This document shows positions 8,093 through 15,486 of a DNA stretch of 64,000 bases, one piece after another. Positions within the stretch are counted from its first letter, which is position 1; every line of letters starts with the position of its first letter. Under the pieces are notes generated by a model. It was not told where the DNA came from and made no database searches. It was given only the letters and a program-made list of their open reading frames with translations. Origin of the DNA: Arenibacter sp. F20364. GTDB taxonomy: Bacteria > Bacteroidota > Bacteroidia > Flavobacteriales > Flavobacteriaceae. A program made the translations under genes and the position numbers. The DNA is taken from contig NZ_JALKBD010000010.1 in NCBI RefSeq assembly GCF_023015905.1, positions 62,001 to 126,000 on the forward strand, given 5' to 3'.

Positions 8093-10603
8093 CTATTTTA
8101 ATTTTCCCTTGGCCCGTTTTATCCCTTTCACAATTTCATACCAGAGTACGGAAATCATACCAGCTATAACAGCAATACCAAGCTGATTTGTGTTCAAGGT
8201 TTCAAATTGAAAAAATCTTGTCAATGGGGGCACAAAGAGCAACAGTGCCGAGAGGATCAAAGTAATCCCTATAATCAAAGGCACCAAGTTGTTCTTGTAT
8301 TTTAAAGTGGTCCAAATGGAATAGTAGAAAGAACGGTTTACCAGGGTCAGAAAAATATTGGAAGATATCAAGACCATAAACACCATAGTTCTTGTTACGG
8401 ATTCGTTATATCCTTCAAAAACTGCGTATTGGTATACGGATAAAGATCCCAGGGTGATTACCAGCCCCTGAACGATACTGGTTACCAATTCCTTGAATTT
8501 AAAAAAAGTTGTAGTAAAAGGCCTTGGTTTTTGGATCATCGTATTTTTCTCCATCGGCTCGTTCTCATAAATAATGGAGCAGGTGGGGCCCATGATCAAT
8601 TCCAATAATATAACATGGGAGGGTGAAAATATGGCGGGATAGGCCCACCCCAATGCCAAGGGGATAAATACCGTTAATATGATGGGGATATGGATGGATA
8701 TGATATACTGGATGGCCTTTTTTAGATTGCCATAAATTTTTCTGCCCATCGCAATGGCATCTACCATTTTGGAAAGGTCATCGTCTACCAAGATCAAGGA
8801 GGCGGCCTGCTTGGCAATCTCAGTTCCTTTTTTGCCCATGGCAATACCGATATGCGATGCCTTGAGCGCTGGACCGTCGTTGACCCCATCACCTGTCATG
8901 GCAACTACTTCGTTATTGGCCTTTATGGCGTTTACAATTCTTAGCTTGGCTTCTGGGAACATGCGGGTAAAGACCTGTGTGCTTTTTACCTTTTGCTGCA
9001 ATTCTGTATCCCCTAATTGCATTAGTTCCTCCCCGGTCATGCTCTTTTCATAGCCAGGAAAATCAATTTGTTTGGCAATGGCCATGGAAGTGGCGGGATT
9101 ATCTCCTGTAACCAACTTTACCTGTATTCCGGCATTTTCAAAATCTTTAAGCACCTGGCGGATGTTCTCTTTTGGAGGGTCATAAAAAGCCACTAATCCC
9201 TTGAAATCAAATTGAAAATCCTGCTGTTTTTCCGGAAAGTCGGACCCTTTAAAAATGGCCTGTCCTACTCCCAACATTCGGTATCCCTCGCGCCCTAAAT
9301 TGGTCAAGATAGCCGTAATCTGTTCTTTTTGGGTATCGTTAAGTTCGGAAGTAGCCAAAAGGGCTTCCGGCGCCCCTTTGGCCGCAATGATACGTTTACC
9401 TTCACTATTTTCGAACAAATGGGTCATCATAGGAGGTTTTCCGCTTAGCGGATACTCATGTATCATTTTATAATGGGGCCGCTGGTCTATAGGGGCAATT
9501 CTGCCATAGGCCTCATGTAAGGCCTTTTCCATAGGATCAAAGGGAATTGGTTCGCTGGCCCACATGGCTATGGTGACCAATTCATTTTGGGAATTAATCA
9601 TTGGGGCATCTACAGAAACTACCTCTCCCGTATCCAAGGTGAAGAGTTTGGCAAGTTCCATCTTGTTCTGGGTTATGGTGCCCGTTTTGTCCGCACAAAT
9701 TACGGTAGCGCTTCCTAGGGATTCTACGGTTTTCATTTGTTTTACAACAATGCCCATTTTCATCAACCTATAGGCACCTAAGGCCATAAAAGTGGTGAAG
9801 GCCACCGGTATTTCCTCTGGCAGGACACTCATAGCCAAGGTTAAGGCTTTTAGCAAACTCTCCAATACCTCCCGCGATTGAAGGTAATTGATTCCCCAGA
9901 CCAATAGAAAAATGATCCCGCCCCAAATGGACATATGTTTTACGAAATTGGAAATCTGTTTTTCCAGGGGTGTCTTTTCTTCTTGGATACCTTCAAGGCT
10001 TTTTCCAATTTTACCCAATTGGGTGCTGTTGCCAATTTCGGTAATGGTGGCGATCGCCAAGCCACTGGCTACGGTAGTGCCACCAAATATCCTATTGTCC
10101 AATTTTGATGCATCCTTAAAAACGGAAAGGGATTCTCCCGTAAGTATGGATTCGTTTACGGAGAAATCGTTGGAATGAACAATAGTGCCATCGGCAGGAA
10201 TGGTGTTGCCTTCCTCAACCATTAGACTGTCGCCAACTACCAACTCCTCACTGGGTATTTCTACGACTTCTCCGTTCCTAATGACCTGGCTATTGGGTTG
10301 GGTAAGACTTTTTAATTTTTCCAAGGCCATCCTACTTTTGGAATCCTGATAAAGGGATATTGAGGCTACAAGGATAATGGCAGCGACCATAAATATTCCA
10401 TCACCATTATTTCCTGTTATAAAATAGATAGAAGAGGCCACCATTAACAGAATGACCATCGGTTCCTGGGCAATACTTTTTAAAGCGTCCAAAAAGCTAT
10501 TGTCCCTTTTATAGCTTAGGCTATTTTCCCCGTACTTCTTTCTAGAGCTTTTTACCGCTTCATCCGTTAGCCCTTTAATGCCAAAATCGATTGGATTGAT
10601 CAT
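8093..10603 (-). CDS. P-type cation-transporting ATPase, PEEIPV type
   Basis: The 836-residue P2-type ATPase has the phosphorylation site Asp305 in DKTGT, TGES (actuator domain, residues 155-158), the hinge MTGDGVNDGPALKAS, and the M4 motif LPEEIPV (261-267) in place of the common PEGLP. The N-terminal cation ATPase domain and the C-terminal six-helix domain are present, and a KLK tail closes it. The ion is uncertain: Ca2+-type similarity, but the glutamate pair in M4 is non-standard. It is divergent from hsp20, and the two appear to share one operator (10743-10754). Confidence 0.9.
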   Translation of the reverse strand: MINPIDFGIKGLTDEAVKSSRKKYGENSLSYKRDNSFLDALKSIAQEPMVILLMVASSIYFITGNNGDGIFMVAAIILVASISLYQDSKSRMALEKLKSLTQPNSQVIRNGEVVEIPSEELVVGDSLMVEEGNTIPADGTIVHSNDFSVNESILTGESLSVFKDASKLDNRIFGGTTVASGLAIATITEIGNSTQLGKIGKSLEGIQEEKTPLEKQISNFVKHMSIWGGIIFLLVWGINYLQSREVLESLLKALTLAMSVLPEEIPVAFTTFMALGAYRLMKMGIVVKQMKTVESLGSATVICADKTGTITQNKMELAKLFTLDTGEVVSVDAPMINSQNELVTIAMWASEPIPFDPMEKALHEAYGRIAPIDQRPHYKMIHEYPLSGKPPMMTHLFENSEGKRIIAAKGAPEALLATSELNDTQKEQITAILTNLGREGYRMLGVGQAIFKGSDFPEKQQDFQFDFKGLVAFYDPPKENIRQVLKDFENAGIQVKLVTGDNPATSMAIAKQIDFPGYEKSMTGEELMQLGDTELQQKVKSTQVFTRMFPEAKLRIVNAIKANNEVVAMTGDGVNDGPALKASHIGIAMGKKGTEIAKQAASLILVDDDLSKMVDAIAMGRKIYGNLKKAIQYIISIHIPIILTVFIPLALGWAYPAIFSPSHVILLELIMGPTCSIIYENEPMEKNTMIQKPRPFTTTFFKFKELVTSIVQGLVITLGSLSVYQYAVFEGYNESVTRTMVFMVLISSNIFLTLVNRSFYYSIWTTLKYKNNLVPLIIGITLILSALLLFVPPLTRFFQFETLNTNQLGIAVIAGMISVLWYEIVKGIKRAKGKLK

Positions 10604-10711
10604 ATGTCTAAATTAACAATAATGTAGATAACCAGGCATTGCAATCCAACTTTCGCATTCTTTCAAATTCGGATATGGTCAACGCAGTTTTGTTACAGTG
10701 ATTTGATATGG

Positions 10712-10785
10712 TAAAAATAAATGTAAAGAAAATTTGTGTGACTGACCTAAATCATTTTGTACCAAGCTGGTTGAGTGTACTTTAG
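10712..10785. promoter_or_regulatory. Bidirectional FNR-like operator between P-type ATPase and hsp20
   Basis: One operator, TGACCTAAATCA (10743-10754), has -7-like elements on both sides at 29.5 bp from its centre. TACTTTAG (10778-10785) points to hsp20, and TATTTTTA (10719 to 10712, minus strand) points to the ATPase. A single dimer could therefore activate both divergent genes. Confidence 0.7.
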
Positions 10786-10823
10786 CAGTATAATAAATAT
10801 ATAACCCTTAAAAATAAAATATT

Positions 10824-11288
10824 ATGACACTTGTAAAATTTAAAAGAAGACCATTTGGAAACCTTATGACACAAGATTTTTTTGATATGGACGATTTCTT
10901 CGATAATCGCGCTTGGGTAAGAGACATGCTACCTGACAGTTTCTGGAATGGGAAAAGGTCGGAGCCAGCCTTGAACATTAAGGAAACCGACGACCATTTT
11001 GAAATTGAGCTTGCTGCTCCAGGTTTTCAAAAAAAGGACTTTGAGGTAACCATTGATGATGGATGCTTAAATATTGCTGCCGAGAAGTCGCAATCCAAGG
11101 AGGAAAAGGAGGACAAATTTACGCGTAGGGAATTTAGCTATAATTCCTTTGAGCGATCTTTACAACTACCTGAGAATGTAAAAGAGGAAGAAATTAAGGC
11201 CGCCTACAAGGATGGTATCCTTAGCTTTAATCTGGCCAAAAAAGAGGAAGCTAAAAAAGCACCTCCAAAAAAAGTACAAATCGGATAA
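10824..11288 (+). CDS. Small heat shock protein, Hsp20/alpha-crystallin
   Basis: The 154-residue protein has an alpha-crystallin domain (about 45-140) including the AxGxxK/D-type segment AAPGFQKKDFEV and the closing AAYKDGILSFNLAKKE. The C-terminal KKVQIG supplies an I/V-x-I anchor for oligomer assembly. It is an ATP-independent cytoplasmic holdase. The gene sits directly behind a strong operator-promoter and ahead of a second P-type ATPase gene, with a hairpin between them. Hsp20 is also a hallmark of the mycobacterial DosR regulon (HspX). Confidence 0.95.
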   Translation: MTLVKFKRRPFGNLMTQDFFDMDDFFDNRAWVRDMLPDSFWNGKRSEPALNIKETDDHFEIELAAPGFQKKDFEVTIDDGCLNIAAEKSQSKEEKEDKFTRREFSYNSFERSLQLPENVKEEEIKAAYKDGILSFNLAKKEEAKKAPPKKVQIG

Positions 11289-11315
11289 TTATTGGTTGGT
11301 TATTTGTTAGTAGCA

Positions 11316-11380
11316 ATGCCTTCCCGTCAAAACCCAAAATATATCCGTATGGGTGGTTAAGACGAGAAGGCATATTTTTT
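11316..11380 (+). terminator. Hairpin with T-run between hsp20 and the second ATPase
   Basis: The arms ATGCCTTCCCGTC (11316-11328) and GACGAGAAGGCAT (11361-11373) pair with one mismatch. An inner ACCCA/TGGGT stem lies in the loop, and a T-run follows at 11375-11380. It ends only 16 nt before the ATPase ATG, so it may be a partial terminator that sets the hsp20:ATPase ratio rather than a full stop. Confidence 0.55.
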
Positions 11381-11395
11381 GTAAATTAATCCGAT

Positions 11396-14071
11396 ATGCT
11401 GCAAAATGCTTTTTTTTACTCGCTGCAGGAAATAATTGCCTGCACAGGCAGTGATTTGGAACGGGGTTTGGATAAAGAGTGCATTCCGGAACGTTTGCAG
11501 AAATATGGTCCAAATCGGATACCGGCACAAGACCCAAAGAAAAGATGGGCAATTTTTCTGGATCAACTCTTGGATCCCATAATTTATATCCTTTTTGCGG
11601 CAGGAAGTCTTGCCTACATTTTCAGTGATGTGCTAGAGAGTGCCGCCATTTTATTTGTCATATTTATCTCCGTGGCCATAGGATACTTTATGGAACTTAA
11701 AGCGGTTAGATCTTTGGAGGCCCTAATAAAAATGGGGCAGACAAGTACGGATGTAATAAGGTCTGGGCAAAGAATGGATATCAAAGCCGCGGATGTGGTA
11801 CCTGGTGATGTCATTGTTTTGAGCCCGGGTGATGTCGTTCCTGCCGATGCCCGCCTTACACAAGTAGATAATCTTTCGGTAAAAGAATCGGTATTGACAG
11901 GAGAGAGTCTCTCGATTCACAAAGGAATAGAGCCATTACCGGAGAATACTCCGGTTACGGATCGTACCAATATGGTTTATAGGGGCACAGTGATCAGCTC
12001 GGGGTATGGGAGGGCCATTGTTACGGCAACAGGGAAGTATTCACAATTGGGGACTATTCAGCAAATGGGTTTGGATGCGGATAAGGACCGCACCCCTTTG
12101 GAGAAGAAATTAAACCAATTGAGCAAATGGCTCATTTGGTTAACGCTCGGTATTGCAGGATTAATTGTGGTCATTGGCTATTTTAGGGGCAATGATCTTT
12201 TGCTGATGATAGAAACTGGAGTAGCTTTGGCGGTTGCTGCTATTCCCGAGGGTTTGCCAATAGTAGCCACTATTGCCCTTGCAAGGGGAATGATGAGGTT
12301 GTCCCAAAAACAAGTCATCATTAAAAAAATGGAGGCCGTACAAACTCTTGGGGCTACGGATATCATCTTTACGGATAAGACTGGAACCTTGACCGAAGAT
12401 CGGATGATGGTATCTACAATAATTTTTGGAGAAACATGCCTGGATAATCTCAATCAAAGGGAACAATCCTATTTTTCTGCCTTTAAGAACAAACTTGTTT
12501 TTGATAAAATGATCATGGTTGGGATACTATGTAATAATGTGGATCCTACAGCTATTGATGAACAGGCCGATTCCATTGAATTGGCCTTGATACACTTTGC
12601 TATTAATTTGGGTTATGATCCCGAGCTTGTAAAACGAAATAATCCGGAAAAGGTGGAATTGCCATTCGATTCTACACTAAAGTTAATGGCAACGGCCCAT
12701 CAAAGACAAGGAGGCTTTACCATCTATGCGAAGGGGGCATATGAAAGTTTGGTAGACCATTGCAATTTTGATCTGGATGGGAAAGAATTGGACCTTAATG
12801 AACACAAACTTTTATGGAAGCAAAAAGTAGATACTCTTGCCTCTCAAGGTTTGCGCACCCTGGCTTTCGCATATAAGGAAGAAGAGAAGGCCCCTTCAAG
12901 AGCAAATATTCTAAACGGGCTTACTTTTTTAGGCGTTATAGGATTTCAGGATCCAGCCAGAGAAGATGTCAAGGCAGTCATTGATATTTACAAGAAGGCG
13001 GGTATTAAAGTGATCATGGTTACCGGTGATCATCCCGGCACATCAAAAAAAATAGCCCAGGAAGTTGGGATCTTGGAGATTAATGCGGGCCCAGACAGAA
13101 TTTGGCATGGCAAGGACATTAAAAGGAGCTTGGATGGAACTGACGGTAATGGTAGTGTGTTGTTGAATGCCTCTATTTTTGCTCGGGTCGGTCCGGAACA
13201 AAAGTTGAATTTAATAAGCTATTATCAAGAACATGGCCATATTGTTGGAATGATAGGAGATGGAATCAATGATGTCCCGGCATTAAAAAAGGCCGACATA
13301 GGTATAGCAATGGGCCTTAGGGGTGCGGAGGCAGCCCGTGAAGTGGCAGACGTGATTTTGAAAAATGATAAGTTTACGGCCATGGAATTGGGAATAAGGC
13401 AGGGCAGGGTAATATTTCAGAATATTCGCCAATTTGTCGTATACTTATTATCCTGTAATTTGGCAGAAATACTTACGGTAGGCTTTGCCGCCTTATTAAA
13501 TTTGCCATCACCTCTATTGCCGTTACAAATATTGTTCCTGAATTTGGTGACCGATGTTTTTCCTGCATTGGCCTTGGGTTTTGGAAAGGGGGAAAAGGAT
13601 ATCATGGAACAACCACCCAAAAAACCAAAGGACCCTATATTGTCCCAAATTGATTGGAATTTTATTGTACTCTACGGGCTGTCCATTACAATAGCTGTTC
13701 TTGGCATTGTTGCCTATGCGGACAAGATTCTGAAATTTTCCCCTGAAATTATTAATAATATGGCTTTTTATACCTTAGTATTTGCCCAATTGATCAACGT
13801 ATTTAATATACCAAAACAAAGGGAATCCTTTTTCATAAATGAAATTACAACTAATTTATGGGTTTGGGGAGCAATTATTCTGTCTTTGGCCTTGACTTTA
13901 GGTGCCAACCTAAGCACTCCCTTGGCAGCGGCATTTTCGTTGCGGATGCTATCCTGGGAACAATTGGGATATTCTGCTCTATTTGCATTTGGGGCACTGG
14001 TCTTGGCACAATTGTTTAAACGGGCAAGGGTATTATATTTTGGTGCTTACCCCAACAGTGTTATCCCTTAA
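11396..14071 (+). CDS. P-type cation-transporting ATPase, PEGLP (P2A) type
   Basis: The 891-residue P2-type ATPase has the phosphorylated Asp327 in TDKTGTLTED, the actuator TGES (168-171), the M4 motif AAIPEGLP (281-288), the hinge MIGDGINDVPALKKAD, and a C-terminal six-helix domain. The M4 PEGLP and overall layout match the Ca2+/Mn2+ SERCA-like group that includes the mycobacterial CtpF. The inferred role is expulsion of divalent cations under stress. No operator or clear promoter lies in the 107-nt gap after hsp20, so it probably depends on read-through of the hairpin at 11316-11380. Confidence 0.92.
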   Translation: MLQNAFFYSLQEIIACTGSDLERGLDKECIPERLQKYGPNRIPAQDPKKRWAIFLDQLLDPIIYILFAAGSLAYIFSDVLESAAILFVIFISVAIGYFMELKAVRSLEALIKMGQTSTDVIRSGQRMDIKAADVVPGDVIVLSPGDVVPADARLTQVDNLSVKESVLTGESLSIHKGIEPLPENTPVTDRTNMVYRGTVISSGYGRAIVTATGKYSQLGTIQQMGLDADKDRTPLEKKLNQLSKWLIWLTLGIAGLIVVIGYFRGNDLLLMIETGVALAVAAIPEGLPIVATIALARGMMRLSQKQVIIKKMEAVQTLGATDIIFTDKTGTLTEDRMMVSTIIFGETCLDNLNQREQSYFSAFKNKLVFDKMIMVGILCNNVDPTAIDEQADSIELALIHFAINLGYDPELVKRNNPEKVELPFDSTLKLMATAHQRQGGFTIYAKGAYESLVDHCNFDLDGKELDLNEHKLLWKQKVDTLASQGLRTLAFAYKEEEKAPSRANILNGLTFLGVIGFQDPAREDVKAVIDIYKKAGIKVIMVTGDHPGTSKKIAQEVGILEINAGPDRIWHGKDIKRSLDGTDGNGSVLLNASIFARVGPEQKLNLISYYQEHGHIVGMIGDGINDVPALKKADIGIAMGLRGAEAAREVADVILKNDKFTAMELGIRQGRVIFQNIRQFVVYLLSCNLAEILTVGFAALLNLPSPLLPLQILFLNLVTDVFPALALGFGKGEKDIMEQPPKKPKDPILSQIDWNFIVLYGLSITIAVLGIVAYADKILKFSPEIINNMAFYTLVFAQLINVFNIPKQRESFFINEITTNLWVWGAIILSLALTLGANLSTPLAAAFSLRMLSWEQLGYSALFAFGALVLAQLFKRARVLYFGAYPNSVIP

Positions 14072-14384
14072 ATCCTTTGGATTAAGGTTTTAATGGGCAC
14101 AAGATTGGTCAGTACCGGCCCAGGGGAATTTATATAGGATGTGTGTTTAAAGGAAAATGATAATTTCTTTTGCCATTGGGATAGCACTTTGAAAATTAAT
14201 GATAACTGGTTAAACACACTAATCGGCCGTTGTAACAAGTTAGGGTAAGAATATAAAATTCCTTAATTAGGTGTTGCGTATGGCTAAACTACCTCGGGGT
14301 AGGAAGGTTTAAATCTCGATTATCAAGTAAATTCCCTATTTTTAAAATTCAAAATTCAAGGTAATAAAAGATATTCCAACAAGT
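14072..14384. other. Gene-free stretch with a perfect 10-bp inverted repeat
   Basis: This lies between the convergent ATPase and patatin genes. GTGTGTTTAA (14141-14150) is repeated inverted as TTAAACACAC (14210-14219) with 59 nt between them. No ORF, operator or clear T-tailed terminator was seen. It may be a structured 3' end shared by the two converging transcripts. Confidence 0.35.
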
Positions 14385-15224
14385 TTATTCCTGTGGATTG
14401 CCAATAATGGAAGGATCCATGGAAAAACCGTTCATAGCTTCCAATTCTGCTGCTGATAGCAATTCTGAGGCAAGGTCACTGTTATTCAGTGCGTTCATGG
14501 TTGCAGTATAACCCAAATCTAGAATAATATCTAAATTTTTTAAGGTAAACATGCCATAACGATCCATGTTGGCGGGACGTATCAATATATCGCAGTCTTT
14601 AAATTTCTTGGTGGTTTCATTGGCCAACATAACGTGGTAGGCCCTTTCCAAAACCTTGTTTACATGGTTAAGTTCCTTGATACTTACATGATTGAACGGA
14701 TTTACATAGACCCCCACAATCTGATCACAATACTTTTTTATAAGGTCCACTGGAAAATTATTCAGGGTGCCGCCGTCTACGTAATATCCTTTATTGATCT
14801 CTACAGGGGCAAAAAGTCCAGGAACAGCAGCTGAAGCTAATACGGGTTTTATGAGTTCACCTTCACTAAAAACATTCAAAGTACCATCAAGTAGGTTGGT
14901 AGCCGTTACATAAAGTTGCTTCTCCAAAGATTCGAAGGTATCATGGGATATGTAGGCCTTTAATTGATCATGGAATTTTTCTGTATCCAAAAAACCAGGT
15001 TTTCCCATAGCATAATTAGTAAGACTGAAAATCTCTGTGGACTTAAAAAAATCCAACATTTCTTCCCAAGTACAGCCGGCAGCGTACAAGGCACCAACAA
15101 TGGCCCCTGCGCTGGTGCCTGCAATATGGGCAGGATAAATGCCGTATTCCTCCAATGCCTTTATGGCCCCTATATGGGCAACGCCCCGTATTCCACCGCC
15201 AGAAAGGACCAACCCAGTTGTCAT
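14385..15224 (-). CDS. Patatin-like phospholipase
   Basis: The protein has about 279 residues from the ATG at 15224. It shows the oxyanion-hole motif GGGIRG, the nucleophile serine in GTSAG, and the catalytic aspartate in VDGGTLNNFP. It is a cytoplasmic or membrane-associated lipid acyl hydrolase of the RssA/YchK type without a signal peptide. The frame continues upstream to an ATG at 15251, but a perfect -7 element occupies 15256-15249, so translation must start at 15224 (MTTGLVLSGGG). It is divergent from the sensor-kinase operon; each has its own operator copy. Confidence 0.88.
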   Translation of the reverse strand: MTTGLVLSGGGIRGVAHIGAIKALEEYGIYPAHIAGTSAGAIVGALYAAGCTWEEMLDFFKSTEIFSLTNYAMGKPGFLDTEKFHDQLKAYISHDTFESLEKQLYVTATNLLDGTLNVFSEGELIKPVLASAAVPGLFAPVEINKGYYVDGGTLNNFPVDLIKKYCDQIVGVYVNPFNHVSIKELNHVNKVLERAYHVMLANETTKKFKDCDILIRPANMDRYGMFTLKNLDIILDLGYTATMNALNNSDLASELLSAAELEAMNGFSMDPSIIGNPQE

Positions 15225-15248
15225 AAGCCTTTTATTTAGAATTTGAAT

Positions 15249-15291
15249 CAAAGTTATTTCTTATAAAGAAATGCACATATGACCATTATCA
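15249..15291 (-). promoter_or_regulatory. FNR-like operator and -7 element for patatin gene
   Basis: The operator TGACCATTATCA is at 15280-15291. A perfect minus-strand -7 element, TAACTTTG, runs 15256 to 15249, again 29.5 bp from the operator centre. Transcription would start near 15243, about 20 nt ahead of the chosen ATG. Confidence 0.72.
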
Positions 15292-15317
15292 GGTTTTTAC
15301 GATCCAGGTACAGGTTA

Positions 15318-15360
15318 TGACGGATATCATTTCTTTCGGCTACAGTGAACAATACATTTG
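15318..15360 (+). promoter_or_regulatory. FNR-like operator and -7 element for the LOV kinase/CRP-fusion operon (autoregulation)
   Basis: The operator TGACGGATATCA (15318-15329) and a perfect -7 element TACATTTG (15353-15360) are at the standard 29.5-bp spacing. The operator is 38 bp from the patatin operator, centre to centre. Its presence upstream of the regulator genes implies positive autoregulation. The leader to the ATG at 15487 is about 120 nt. Confidence 0.72.
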
Positions 15361-15486
15361 TGTAACTGAGTACTAAATTATTGGAATACAGGCCTCAATG
15401 GATGGTGTATATTCAACAAAACTCCTTAACGGTCCGTCCTTTTTGGTGCGGCCAAGACCATTTAGTGAATTTCAGTAGAATGGGCA

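Noticed and set aside
14103-14112. GATTGGTCAGT resembling the right half of the operator
   Set aside because: There is no TGAY half-site eight bases upstream and the genes are convergent here, so no promoter would be expected.
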